From a virus, in the IMG/VR virus record IMGVR_UViG_3300031823_000004, positions 17,341 through 81,340 of that record: a DNA stretch of 64,000 nt. One strand, written 5' to 3'. Made by a program: the position numbers and the translations under genes. Numbering within the stretch: the first letter of the stretch is position 1; the number at the start of each line of letters is the position of its first letter. Below are positions 16,701 to 24,821 of this stretch, piece after piece. The notes below the pieces were generated by a model. That model did no database searches, was not told the origin of the DNA, and saw only the letters and a program-made list of their open reading frames with translations.

Positions 16701-17338
16701 TTCATCCGCTGCTGTACAACACCTCGGCGGCACAGTCTGCGGGTGAGACCATCAGCGGCTACTATCTCGCTTGCGCGTGGCTGGCAGGCTATATGTACTA
16801 CAACGTCAAGGCGCTGATCTGGTTCGACATGTTCGATTACCAGTACAACGCGACGTCACCGCCTTTTGCCTATCCGGTCGGATTTTTCAATCAGTACAAT
16901 TCGAGTTCGCCGCGCAACGCGGCGATCGTGGTTCATAATTTCTTCCTGTTCTGCACTGACGCGGCCACGACACGCCATACCTTCACGCCGGGCAAACTGA
17001 ACTACACCCTCAGTGGCCTGCCAGCGAAGTGGACGGGTAGCTTTGGCGGCGTGACCAGTACCCAGGCCTCCGGTGGCGGCCAGTCGGCGCTGTTCCAGGG
17101 CTCCAACGGAATACTGTATCTGTTCATCTGGAACGAACAAAACGCGCTCGCTCTCGGCACCACGACAACCGTCACCGTGACGTTTAATGACGAGGCAATG
17201 ACCAAGGTGGTAGACTACAGCCTGACCAATCCGGCCGGGACGGCAAACCCGGCGCCTATCCAGACCCTGACCAACGTGACTACAGTGACGATGCATCTTA
17301 CCACCGAGGTTCGCGTGCTGGTCATCACCTACCCGTAG
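13757..17338 (+). CDS. Large tail fibre with C-terminal glycoside hydrolase (clan A-like)
   Basis: An 1193-residue multidomain fibre. After a Pro-rich start come three near-identical beta-sandwich repeats (about 46-132, 135-228, 232-325; each SITLSNNTFxDT...NATVGTI...GTNAxxFxIVGTTLET), a SPRY-like domain (about 336-510), a beta domain, a fibronectin type III domain (about 655-750) and a TIM-barrel-like hydrolase (760-1193). In the latter, GVNEPNPGG gives the acid/base Glu882 and GVVTEFHPLLYN the nucleophile Glu981, the NEP...E layout of clan GH-A. It probably binds and trims host polysaccharide. The start is a TTG with a weak SD inside the I-like gene; no better one is seen. Confidence 0.75.
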   Translation: MSQINLGQQGYLLASGPHGTWPPITSPGSRRHPPPYVPPPPPPITIQSVTLSNASFVSGTSNATVGTINVAMNIGSFTGSLSLSGTNASSFQIVGNTLETVGSLSAGTYSIVITATQGSAVNSPVSTSPLTITGSAAAPAFSSITLSNNTFIDTTANATVGTIAVTMTNGAFSGTLAVGGTNAADFQIVGTTLETIGTLAGGTYSIVITGTQAGASNSPFSTSPLTITGAAAPPPPLSFQSITLSNNTFVDTVNNATVGTISVVMNGGTFSGTLSLSGTNASSFRIVGTTLQTFGVLPAGTYSVIITGTQSGASNSPFSTLAQTITGSAAAAAATTWNPSDQSGMTLSNGNLTATTNSAAQAGVRSTSAMPGVPSYFEITLTTSGSSEVVGIADSSWVETAAAGLGGDNNGIGLLETGAVHLNNVAVGSAMPAWTAATVLGVAVNPTTKKIFFTYNGTTWDATGSGDNPATNTGGYSWATAVSGSYFIAFGALGSSVTSGVSGSQNSGASQPVVSGPATATVGVSTTLAITGLTLSDTNQPLGGTCALNVDCTSGICTLNTVVTGGSATGNGTNSISVSDTFPNCQTDIASLTYTASSSTGTDSIFVQLWDQLGLNNSINIAVTIEAGSVGIKVLNAGEQTFAYTVPSGYTAWDSFAPAPPTNLTGAAGSTSVALTWTASAVGTAPLTYTVQNRITGSSTWANVVTGLTTESYNVTGLTTRTSYDFQVIAVNALGNAVTPFITVATTAAGNVVGDATGTQAGRIADFLETIGVNGFFNNQDGAIGYNDYPNTPTNAQIAAGYVTGLQYLTANTGMGLTCRIYTDGTSTTTENDQVNICTIIQASMPNVRWTSCWSWTNAATQAVVSGLISAGILAFAEGVNEPNPGGNTNEPVADCLTQQAFVWSTWNATQPVAAPSCVDNGSNTYAADYYGSNLSTVAGECTLWNGHNYPNGGAPSNDIYRRTLMIGSNIGFPANGVVTEFHPLLYNTSAAQSAGETISGYYLACAWLAGYMYYNVKALIWFDMFDYQYNATSPPFAYPVGFFNQYNSSSPRNAAIVVHNFFLFCTDAATTRHTFTPGKLNYTLSGLPAKWTGSFGGVTSTQASGGGQSALFQGSNGILYLFIWNEQNALALGTTTTVTVTFNDEAMTKVVDYSLTNPAGTANPAPIQTLTNVTTVTMHLTTEVRVLVITYP
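13880..14745 (+). repeat. Three tandem domain-length repeats in the fibre gene
   Basis: Three direct repeats of about 280-290 bases encode the triplicated beta-sandwich of the fibre. The DNA copies are strongly alike (for example CTGTCAAACAACACGTTC at about 14191 and 14487, and GCCGGAACGTACTCG at 14071 and 14657), pointing to recent duplication or gene conversion. Confidence 0.75.
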
Positions 17339-17348
17339 GAGACGTACC

Positions 17349-18971
17349 ATCAAGATCCCCCTGTTTTCCGATCCGCAGTTCCTGGACGCGAGCGCAGTCG
17401 GTGGCCTGAACCCCGCTTTCGGTATCGTGTCGGGAGACTTCGCGTCGGTCGGTATAGCAGCGTGGGCCGATCCGGGTTTGCTTTCGCCCGAGTCCATGAC
17501 GGTTTCGTTCTCCGGCATGGTCGCCACGATCGGACTTCCCTCCCCGTGGGGCATCATGTCGTCCGGCAGCGTTGTCGTGCGCGCCCACGGCACACAGACC
17601 AGCCAGGACACCCAGACCTATACCGTCAATTTCGCGCCGCTGGTGCCCGCCAGCGGCAGCGTCACCGCGTATCTTGCCGCGACGATCACCACGATCCAGC
17701 AGACACCGATGCCGGTGCCCGGGCCACCGCCAGGGCATCCGGCCTATAACCCGAACACGGTGCCGACGGTCGTCTATGCCCAGCAGCTTTACACGACAGC
17801 ACTTACCGCGGTGACTGGCGGGATCGACAACGTCAATACCTTCGAACTTTTCCGCACGACCCTGACGGCAAGCCAGTCCACCTTGTCCGCCTATAATACC
17901 GGATACCAGCAGCGCGCTGCGAATCGCCAAGCGCTTCCCTCTCTGTTCCTGGCAAGCGGCGGCACTCTGACGCCTGCACAGGCGCAGCTTGTTCTGTATC
18001 CTACTGCCGCCGGACTGACGCACACACTGCCCCCGGCAAGCGGCGCCAACGGACTGCCGTTCACCTTTGTCAACCTGACAAACGGCAACGAGACCGTCGC
18101 CACAACCAGCACCGATGTTATCTGGGGAATGAGCGGCGGCGCGCCGACAAGCTCTGTCGTAATTGCGCCTAGTGGATCCGTGACGTTCTGGGCTTTGGGT
18201 GCAAGCAACCCGGGATCTTACGCAGCCCTCGCATTCTCCCCGTCCACGCTGCTTACCGCAAGCAACACGTGGACGGGCGGCACCAACACGTTCAACGGAT
18301 CGGTAGTTGTCGGCACAAACCTGACGGTTGACGGTAGCGAAACAATAGACGGCAATCTCACAGTCGATGGCAGTGTCTTTGTTGCCGGCGCTGGTGGCCT
18401 TACGGTGAGCAACAACGCTGCCGTAGACGGTGTCCTGTACTTAGGTTCATCCGGAGCGTTCTACATCAACCCCAACAGCGGCGGCACTCAGCTAATAGAG
18501 TTTGGGTCAGGTAACTATATTCAATATACCGGTGGAACGGGTATCGCTATTGTCTCAGGCGGCAGTCTGATTCTGTACGACTCTGGTGGTGGTTCCAATT
18601 TCACTATGTCCGGGAACCTGTTCACTGCCAACAATGCCGGTTTGCGTGCGGCGTTCGGCGCGTTTGGATCTGGTGACAGTGCCCGTTGTGTAGTGCTTAA
18701 CGACTTTGTACTTAGCGGCAATTCCGGCGGCTGGTACGAAAGGCTGCCGAACGGATTGATCATTCAGGGGGCCCAGGCGCTGACCCCCGGCACCAACGAT
18801 TACTCTGTGACCTATCCGATCGCCTTTCCAACTGCGCTCTTGGTTGTCGTTGGCTGTGCGGTGAATAGCACAGCAGCGTACGGAGCGGTTGCGGCATTCG
18901 GAAGCCTGACAGGTTTTGGTGCCCACATGAATACGCCGTGCAACATGGAATACATAGCGATAGGGTATTAA
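17349..18971 (+). CDS. Tail fibre protein, apparent ATC start
   Basis: A fibre-like protein of about 540 residues. The frame is open upstream of the first standard start (GTG 17427) and the extra 26 codons read as a natural N-terminus (IKIPLFSDPQFLDASAVGGL). AGGAGA lies seven bases before the ATC at 17349, so either ATC is used as start or an ATG has mutated. Later come TYTVNFAPLVPASGSVTAYL, a stalk-like repeated region (LTVDGSETIDGNLTVDGSVF) and a C-terminal domain resembling a collar or tip (YSVTYPIAFPTALLVVVGCA). It follows the glycosidase fibre by ten bases. It likely forms a trimeric side fibre. Confidence 0.65.
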   Translation: MKIPLFSDPQFLDASAVGGLNPAFGIVSGDFASVGIAAWADPGLLSPESMTVSFSGMVATIGLPSPWGIMSSGSVVVRAHGTQTSQDTQTYTVNFAPLVPASGSVTAYLAATITTIQQTPMPVPGPPPGHPAYNPNTVPTVVYAQQLYTTALTAVTGGIDNVNTFELFRTTLTASQSTLSAYNTGYQQRAANRQALPSLFLASGGTLTPAQAQLVLYPTAAGLTHTLPPASGANGLPFTFVNLTNGNETVATTSTDVIWGMSGGAPTSSVVIAPSGSVTFWALGASNPGSYAALAFSPSTLLTASNTWTGGTNTFNGSVVVGTNLTVDGSETIDGNLTVDGSVFVAGAGGLTVSNNAAVDGVLYLGSSGAFYINPNSGGTQLIEFGSGNYIQYTGGTGIAIVSGGSLILYDSGGGSNFTMSGNLFTANNAGLRAAFGAFGSGDSARCVVLNDFVLSGNSGGWYERLPNGLIIQGAQALTPGTNDYSVTYPIAFPTALLVVVGCAVNSTAAYGAVAAFGSLTGFGAHMNTPCNMEYIAIGY

Positions 18972-18973
18972 CG

Positions 18974-19534
18974 ATGTCTTTGTACGCACAGTTCGATCCT
19001 ACCGTTCCGTCGCCATCACCCGTCATAACCTGGTACGACACCGATTTCGCCAACTACCCGAACCTGCCGCCAGAGTCCAATCTGCTGGAGGTTAGCGCCG
19101 TCCAGTGGACCGCACACTTGGCCAATCCCGGCGGCTGGGCAGTTTCCAACGGCGAACTGGTACCATACACAGTGCCACTGACAGCGGCACAGGTGGCGCA
19201 GACAGCGTATAGCGTAGCGGTCGCTGTAGGTGTGGCGATCGTCAGTACCGGTACGCCGTCGCTCAATGGCGCCTACGCTCTCGACCAAGCCAGTCTTGGC
19301 CGGATAGCTGCGGAGCAAACCTACATCGCCACAACAGGTAAATTCACCAACGGACAGACGACACGGGCATGGCCTGATTTGTCCGGTGCGCCACACGTGT
19401 TCCCCAGCACTGCGGAGTTCGTCGCCTTTGCCGAAGCGGTCGCGCAGTACGATGACGCGCTGCTGACCGCGCTTGCCGCAGGCAACGCCGGAGGGGCGTG
19501 GGTTGCACCGGCGCTGCCAGGTCCGATCCCGTAG
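18974..19534 (+). CDS. Tail fibre assembly-like protein
   Basis: A 186-residue protein following the fibre gene by two bases, the normal place of a fibre chaperone or tip protein. The N-terminus (VITWYDTDFANYPNLPPESN) and the C-terminal helical part (LNGAYALDQASLGRIAAEQT, then FPSTAEFVAFAEAVAQYDDA) resemble DUF4376-like fibre-assembly proteins that end many fibre operons. It is the last rightward gene; its stop is one base from the stop of the convergent tail hub gene. Confidence 0.6.
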   Translation: MSLYAQFDPTVPSPSPVITWYDTDFANYPNLPPESNLLEVSAVQWTAHLANPGGWAVSNGELVPYTVPLTAAQVAQTAYSVAVAVGVAIVSTGTPSLNGAYALDQASLGRIAAEQTYIATTGKFTNGQTTRAWPDLSGAPHVFPSTAEFVAFAEAVAQYDDALLTALAAGNAGGAWVAPALPGPIP

Positions 19535-19535
19535 G

Positions 19536-21221
19536 TTACGGCGAGGGCGTCTGCGGCGTGACGAAGCCCTGCCACATCTGCTGCGCCAGTGTCCCGGCCG
19601 CCTGAAGGCTGTTGAACACCTGGAGCCCCTGTCCGGTCCCTTCCGGCAAGCCCTGCTGGTAGATGCTGCTGGCGCCCGGCACATACTGGCGCATCGCGTT
19701 GCCGGTGTAGATCGCCTGAAGGAGCCCAGCGGAGCCAGAGTCCGCATAGACCCCGGACGGCAGCCCACGCGACAGCGTAAGCGTCGTCGACGACTGGCCA
19801 CCGAAGACGAAATGGTGCGTCACGCCTTCGACGTAAAAGGTCCACAGCAGGCCATCCTTGAACGGCGCATACTCATAGCGCGTGCCGATGTAGACCGACG
19901 GTGCGAGCGGCACCGTCACCTGGCCTCGCGCCATCAGCGCCAGGGGATGCCACCACGAGGCGAGCGCCGCGGTCAGCGTCGAGACCGATTGCAGCATGCC
20001 GGTGCCTGCTGAAGCGGCGATAGTGCCCTGCGGGTCATAGAACCAGCGGGTGGTGCCGTCGCACGGCCGGTATCCGTAGCGGTGCACCGAGGCCGGATCC
20101 GCAGCACCGGCGAAAATGAACGCGAACGGCGTGTTGTTCCCGCCTTCGCTGAATATCGTCGAGTACGCCGTCGGGTTCAGCTTGTAGAAATTGCGCACTT
20201 CATCGGACGAGAACGACACGGTCGATTCATAGAACCCAAAGCCGGACAGCGTCGTCTTGGGCAGCGCGTTCCAGCGCGACATGTCGAGCGGCGTTGGCGC
20301 GGACGTGCTGGGCGACGGCGTGGCCGGGAAATCGAAGCGCGGGACAGGATTGACCCGCGCCACCATCTGGGGTCCGGACGGCAGCGCGTAGGGGAACTCC
20401 TGCATGGAAAAGACGGTGCCGGGTGCAGTCACCCCGCCTCCCGGCAGCCCGTATAACCCGTTGGGCGCGGTGGTGACGAAAAACTCGTACCAGGGCCACG
20501 GGAAGATGTCCATGAATTTGGCCATCCAGGATTCCAGCCCGGTGAACTGTTCGGTAACCGGGATGACGACGTTGGGGTAGTTTTCCAGGTTTTCCGACAC
20601 CAGGGTGTTGAACGCCAGCCGCGTATAGCCGCCGCCGTACGGCACAAAGGTGGTGCTCAGCATGCCGACACCGCTGCTGGCCATCACCTGCCACCATTTG
20701 TCGCCGACCACGGCCGGGCCGCGCTGCCCCTGCATGCCCTGCGACATGAACGGCACGATGCTCGCCGGCAGCAGCCCAAGCTGGTTTTGCAGCCCGGAGT
20801 TGATGGTAAGCCCGTACATCGCCAAGCTGTACCAGTTGGCCGTGTTGAAAAACCACGCGAAGTCCGAACCGACAATCGCCGGCGAGCGCACCGCGGTCGA
20901 GCCTTCCGGCGTGGACTGCCAACGCTGGTCTTCCGACGTGTCGGTGGCGACGCCGTCCATGACGATCGCCGAATCAGCACCACGCTGCATGCCGATCAGC
21001 ACATGCGAGCCCGGGGTGATGATCTCGGTCCAGTCCGGTGCCGATTCCGGCCCGTACGGGCCACCAGGCGCCAACTCGATCGAGAACCGGCCGTCGCCGC
21101 CACCCCGCAGGGTTTTCGTCACCGTGATCGAGCGGATCTGGCCGCCGTTGATATAGAACGGGCCGCCTTCGAATGGGTACACTTCGATCCCTGCGGCGAC
21201 GGCCGCGATGACATCGGACAT
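19536..21221 (-). CDS. Tail hub protein (gp27/gpD-like)
   Basis: A 561-residue protein. The N-terminal part has the beta-barrel layout of contractile-tail hubs: GGDGRFSIELAPGG (about 41-54) and then WTEIITPGSHVLIGMQRG, as in late control D and gp27-like proteins. The middle contains aromatic-rich segments (FPWPWYEFFVTTAPNGLYGL), and the C-terminal part GTRYEYAPFKDGLLWTFYVE continues the hub fold. It should cap the tube and centre the baseplate. AAGG is six bases before the ATG. It is the last gene of the long leftward operon. Confidence 0.7.
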   Translation of the reverse strand: MSDVIAAVAAGIEVYPFEGGPFYINGGQIRSITVTKTLRGGGDGRFSIELAPGGPYGPESAPDWTEIITPGSHVLIGMQRGADSAIVMDGVATDTSEDQRWQSTPEGSTAVRSPAIVGSDFAWFFNTANWYSLAMYGLTINSGLQNQLGLLPASIVPFMSQGMQGQRGPAVVGDKWWQVMASSGVGMLSTTFVPYGGGYTRLAFNTLVSENLENYPNVVIPVTEQFTGLESWMAKFMDIFPWPWYEFFVTTAPNGLYGLPGGGVTAPGTVFSMQEFPYALPSGPQMVARVNPVPRFDFPATPSPSTSAPTPLDMSRWNALPKTTLSGFGFYESTVSFSSDEVRNFYKLNPTAYSTIFSEGGNNTPFAFIFAGAADPASVHRYGYRPCDGTTRWFYDPQGTIAASAGTGMLQSVSTLTAALASWWHPLALMARGQVTVPLAPSVYIGTRYEYAPFKDGLLWTFYVEGVTHHFVFGGQSSTTLTLSRGLPSGVYADSGSAGLLQAIYTGNAMRQYVPGASSIYQQGLPEGTGQGLQVFNSLQAAGTLAQQMWQGFVTPQTPSP

Positions 21222-21252
21222 TTACCTTGCGCTCCACGCATTTACATGCTAT

Positions 21253-21570
21253 ATGCAACGGCACAACATGCTAAAGACGCGTGCCGTGCATTTCCTCATT
21301 CTCTTCCTGATCCCCATGCGGGTCGTCAACATAGTCCTCGGTACGATAGCGACCGTGGTCCTGTTGCTCTTTTTGCTGGACACCGTCCAAAGGGATATCG
21401 AAAGAGGGGCGCCAGCGGAGTGCAGAACCTATTCGCAAATCATGGCCGACTACTACAATGACACCTTCACAGGCTGTGTGCCGTATGGTCCGCCGATCCC
21501 GGGATCCGTGAAAGTCTACGGTTCGAACGGCGTCCATCCGGGACAAGCCCACGACAGGAACTACCAGTAA
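21253..21570 (+). CDS. Small membrane-anchored protein, opposite strand
   Basis: A protein of about 105 residues between hub and tape-measure genes but on the other strand. One strong membrane helix (VVNIVLGTIATVVLLLFLLD, about 23-42) is followed by a polar C-terminal part with two Cys (AECRTYSQIMADYYNDTFTG then CVPYGPP). The topology suggests an anchored periplasmic or cytoplasmic domain. The start is uncertain: ATG at 21253, 21268 or 21316, none with a good SD. It is an isolated gene against the late operon, like a moron, and could modify the host envelope; function unknown. Confidence 0.4.
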   Translation: MQRHNMLKTRAVHFLILFLIPMRVVNIVLGTIATVVLLLFLLDTVQRDIERGAPAECRTYSQIMADYYNDTFTGCVPYGPPIPGSVKVYGSNGVHPGQAHDRNYQ

Positions 21571-21571
21571 C

Positions 21572-24001
21572 CTATTGCGGCGGAACAACTCTCGACCAGT
21601 CGACACCCGACTGTGTTCCTCTGTCGATGATCCTTCTCATGGCCGCGTGCAGCGCGTTGAAGTCGACCACCGCCGTTTCCAAAGCTGCGTTGAAATGCGG
21701 AATGATGCCGCTGATCTCGCCGAACTGTGTCGCCGCTCCCGCCATGCTGGCGGTCATCACGGTTGCCTGGAGCGACAGGACGTCTGTTGGGATGTTGCCC
21801 GTCATCCCGGCTTGGGCGAGACTGCGGTTGACGCCGGCACCGTACTCCGGCGTCAGGCCGCCGGTGTAGCGCTGGAGCGCACCTGTCACGTTACCGCCGG
21901 ATGCGTCCAGGTCGGTCCGCAGGAGCCCGATGCCTTCCTCGATGCTTTGCATACGGTCGCGCGGCCGCGGCAGTCCGGACGATCCGGCGATCTGCATCGG
22001 GTTGTCCACCGCCGGCACCCCATAGGCACCTATTGCGGTGTTCCGGCCGCCGGTCGACTCCTGCATCATCACTGCGCCGGACAGGAGCGGGTTGACGTTT
22101 TTCGCCTCGCTCTGCTCCATGACCTTGTCGATCAGGTCAGGCAGCACGCCCATTCGAGACAGCCCAGCGCGGTAATCGGCCCGCTTGGCAGGATCGAAAC
22201 CGGCCGTGGCTGGGCTTAGCTGACCGTTGGGCGCGGTGTTCAGCCCGGGCTGCATCCCCTGCGGGTTCATGCGCAACGCCATCGCCGCCTGGGTACCGGT
22301 TCCGGTGAGGTTGCCGACGGCGATATCCCGCAATTCCGGCGGAAGCTGACTGATGATCGGGTTCTGCGACAGCACCTTGTACTGTGCTGCCGGGTTACCG
22401 GCCGTGACTACGTCCAGCCACTTCATGGCACCGTACGCGTCACCGGACCTGACGGACTGCAACAGCATCCGCACGGCTTCCGAGCCTTCCGGTGAGGACT
22501 TCAGCTTGGTGAAGGCCTCAGTTCCGACGAGACGGCTTACGTCACCCTCGCTGCGCAGCCCGGACGCTGCATTCCACGCCAGGACCGATCGTGTCGGATC
22601 GCTTCCGACGGTGCTCATGGCCGATGCGAGCCCGGCCTGCGCGTTCACCGCGGCCTCTCCGGTGCGGCCGCCCGGCAGATTGGAGAACCGCATCATAAAG
22701 TCCTGGAGCCCGGTCGTGCCGATGCCCATGCCGCCGGTTTGCACCGCGAGCGACAGTGATGCGTCGATCGAGTGCAGGATCGACGTGCGGTCCATGCCGC
22801 GCGTGATGGCGTTTTCCAGCGTGTCGGAAAGCTGATTGGAGTAACCCCGGACGCCCGCCTCGGTCGGCGCGACCATGCCGTACCGTCCGGCTTGGCCGAT
22901 CGTGCCAGTCACGTCACCGGTGTTCAGGCCGCTCAATCCCGGTAGGAAACGGCTCATGGCCAGGCCGCGGGACAGGCCTTCGACATCGGTCGCGCTCTGG
23001 GGTGCGACGCCAAAACCACGCACCAAATCGAGGCCTTCAGCCGGTCCGATCCCAGCGGCCGACATCCATTCCGGTGTGTGATAGCCACCCGGGAAAAACC
23101 GGCTGCGGATATCCTCGCCGCCAACACCTATCGCGCGGCCGAGGCCGTAGCTCCGGTTCGTCAGGTCTATGTACGGCTTGGCGCTGCTTAGCGCGCTCTC
23201 CTCCAGGCCGCCGAGATGCTGCGGCAGCGTGGCGAGTTCGTACCCGGCCATAGCGGCAAGCCCGTAGCCGCCGCCTCGCATAAGCAGCCGCGCCGTCGCT
23301 CCGACCCCCAGCATGTTGGCCATGCCGAAGTGTCCGTGGCCGCCACCGCCGAAGCCTCCACCGCCCCAGCCACCACCCCAACCGCCACCACCCCCGCCCC
23401 AGCCGCCGCCACCGCCGCCACCAGGTCCGCCACCCCCACCACCTCCACCGCCGCCACCTCCACCGCCTCCCCCGCCACCAGGGGGAGGGGGAGGCGGCCC
23501 GCCCCAGCCCCAGCCGTTCGGTGGCGGCGGGATGCCGATAGCGCCAGCCAGCGCAGCAGGCGACAGCCACGATCCGGGAGAGTGCGTCCACGCGGCTGTG
23601 TACCCACCGCCGCCACCGCCACGGCCGCCACCGCCGCCGCCGCCAGGGGCTGCTGGAGGCATGCCGTGCATGTCGATGTCGCGGATCATGCCACCGAGCG
23701 ACGACGCCGGTGCACCAGGGATCGGCGTGGTGATCGCACGCAGGAAACCGAACTCCGCGGACCCGGCAGGACCGCCACCAGCGCCTGCATTCGGGTTTGT
23801 CCAGCCGGTCGACGACGCTGACGTTGCTTCCGCAGCGTGCCGGGCCATCCAGTGGCCAAGCAGGTTGCCGCCGTCACCACCGGCAGAACCGCCGACCACG
23901 CCTGCCTCGATCCCCTGAAGCTGGCTGATCGACATGTGGCCGAGACCCAGCCCGCCGGGCTGCGCATAGCCTGGATTGCCCTCGATGCGGATCTCAGGCA
24001 T
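21572..24001 (-). CDS. Tape-measure protein with lytic transglycosylase domain
   Basis: An 809-residue protein just after the frameshifted chaperone genes, the usual tape-measure position. Residues 118-225 are dominated by Gly with Trp/Pro, an extreme low-complexity tract. Residues 225-600 are helical. Near residue 640 comes a lysozyme-like SLT domain: VNPLLSGAVMMQESTGGRNT has the catalytic Glu648, followed by YGVPAVDNPMQIAGSSGL. It would set tail length and locally degrade peptidoglycan during DNA entry. For a contractile tail the length is modest. It overlaps the GT reading frame by eight bases. Confidence 0.8.
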   Translation of the reverse strand: MPEIRIEGNPGYAQPGGLGLGHMSISQLQGIEAGVVGGSAGGDGGNLLGHWMARHAAEATSASSTGWTNPNAGAGGGPAGSAEFGFLRAITTPIPGAPASSLGGMIRDIDMHGMPPAAPGGGGGGGRGGGGGGYTAAWTHSPGSWLSPAALAGAIGIPPPPNGWGWGGPPPPPPGGGGGGGGGGGGGGGGGGPGGGGGGGWGGGGGGWGGGWGGGGFGGGGHGHFGMANMLGVGATARLLMRGGGYGLAAMAGYELATLPQHLGGLEESALSSAKPYIDLTNRSYGLGRAIGVGGEDIRSRFFPGGYHTPEWMSAAGIGPAEGLDLVRGFGVAPQSATDVEGLSRGLAMSRFLPGLSGLNTGDVTGTIGQAGRYGMVAPTEAGVRGYSNQLSDTLENAITRGMDRTSILHSIDASLSLAVQTGGMGIGTTGLQDFMMRFSNLPGGRTGEAAVNAQAGLASAMSTVGSDPTRSVLAWNAASGLRSEGDVSRLVGTEAFTKLKSSPEGSEAVRMLLQSVRSGDAYGAMKWLDVVTAGNPAAQYKVLSQNPIISQLPPELRDIAVGNLTGTGTQAAMALRMNPQGMQPGLNTAPNGQLSPATAGFDPAKRADYRAGLSRMGVLPDLIDKVMEQSEAKNVNPLLSGAVMMQESTGGRNTAIGAYGVPAVDNPMQIAGSSGLPRPRDRMQSIEEGIGLLRTDLDASGGNVTGALQRYTGGLTPEYGAGVNRSLAQAGMTGNIPTDVLSLQATVMTASMAGAATQFGEISGIIPHFNAALETAVVDFNALHAAMRRIIDRGTQSGVDWSRVVPPQ

Positions 24002-24774
24002 TGACCGGCTTCCCGCCCCGGGTAATGCCTGGCTTCATCGTTTGCGCTGCGCCCATCTTCGCCTTGTACGCGTTCAGGCGTGCCTGGGCTTCGCTCAGTC
24101 CTGCCACTTTTAACCGGTCAGCGTTGTCTATGGCGACCGACGCCCACGCAGCCGCTGCCTCGCTCGCTACGCGCCGCGGGTCCACACCGTTGCGCAGGAA
24201 GGTGAACCGTTCGGGCTCGTCTCGCGCGCCCATCTCCAGAATAAAGTCGAGTTCAGCCGGGGTGTGCTGGGTCAGCGGCTTGCCGAACGGACCGCCTGCT
24301 GCATGACTACCCAGGATTCGGCTGGCCACCCACAGCTTGGCTGCCAGCCTGTGGTCCGGCGGTATTCCGTCTTGTTCGAAATCGCAACACCTGCTTGGAG
24401 AAACTATCTCCGATATCCCACACCGTCTGTTCGCGATCCGGCGGGAACTTGCTGGAATCAACGACCGGTTTGCCGTCTTCCCCTGGTGTGAACGGCCACG
24501 TTTGGTTCGACCGTACGAGGTACATCTCCATGATGGCGCAGTTTTGCGCGAAGTCGACGGTGGCGCGGTCCACGGCGAAGTCGAGTATGCCGCCGGAACC
24601 GGGGTACGCCTTTCGCCGGACTTCGGCGGCGCGATAGCCGAGTTCGATCCGATGATAGATGCCGGGCTTTCGGAAGATGTATGTCTCGGTTGTAACGCCC
24701 GCGTCGCTGCCTTCCCCGTATTTGAGGACGACTTCGAACTCTGGCGAAAGTGGATCGTCGGTCGTACCGGACAT
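23994..24774 (-). CDS. Tail assembly chaperone, frameshifted GT product
   Basis: Predicted 259-residue fusion made by ribosomes that leave the G frame. The first 132 residues are those of the G protein; after TTT (Phe132, 24379-24381) a +1 slip onto TTC continues as EQDGIPPDHRLAAKLWVASR and ends ITRGGKPVNA at 23994, overlapping the tape-measure start. The T frame has protein-like sequence only after this point and no start codon or SD of its own. Lambda G/GT-type pairs guide tube polymerisation round the tape measure. The slip is inferred from frame geometry (+1, equivalent to -2). Confidence 0.7.
24307..24774 (-). CDS. Tail assembly chaperone, G-type product
   Basis: A 155-residue protein (MSGTTDDPLSPEFEVVLKYG...) between the tube and tape-measure genes, the position of lambda gpG-like chaperones. 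It is acidic and mixed alpha/beta (YIFRKPGIYHRIELGYRAAE; LDFAVDRATVDFAQNCAIME). The last 23 residues (RTRRNTAGPQAG...) have low-complexity character, as expected for the short unshifted tail after a frameshift site. It is the unshifted partner of the GT fusion at 23994-24774. Confidence 0.75.
   Translation of the reverse strand: MSGTTDDPLSPEFEVVLKYGEGSDAGVTTETYIFRKPGIYHRIELGYRAAEVRRKAYPGSGGILDFAVDRATVDFAQNCAIMEMYLVRSNQTWPFTPGEDGKPVVDSSKFPPDREQTVWDIGDSFSKQVLRFRTRRNTAGPQAGSQAVGGQPNPG
24376..24384 (-). promoter_or_regulatory. Candidate programmed +1 frameshift site CGA-TTT-CGA
   Basis: In the G frame the codons read CGA (24382-24384), TTT (24379-24381), CGA (24376-24378). A Phe-tRNA with a GAA anticodon prefers TTC, so a slip of one base forward onto TTC while a slow CGA codon waits in the A site would enter the T frame (GAA CAA GAC). 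Only a +1 (or -2) shift connects G to T. Confidence 0.5.
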
Positions 24775-24821
24775 GCGCGCTCCTCAAAAGCAATGCGAAG
24801 CGCAACCATATCGACACGCAG

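Noticed and set aside
17427-18971. GTG 17427 as the start of the second fibre gene
   Set aside because: Coding character and the SD extend 26 codons upstream; kept only as fallback.
23313-23918. Proline-rich plus-strand frame
   Set aside because: Simply the complement of the polyglycine tract of the tape measure.
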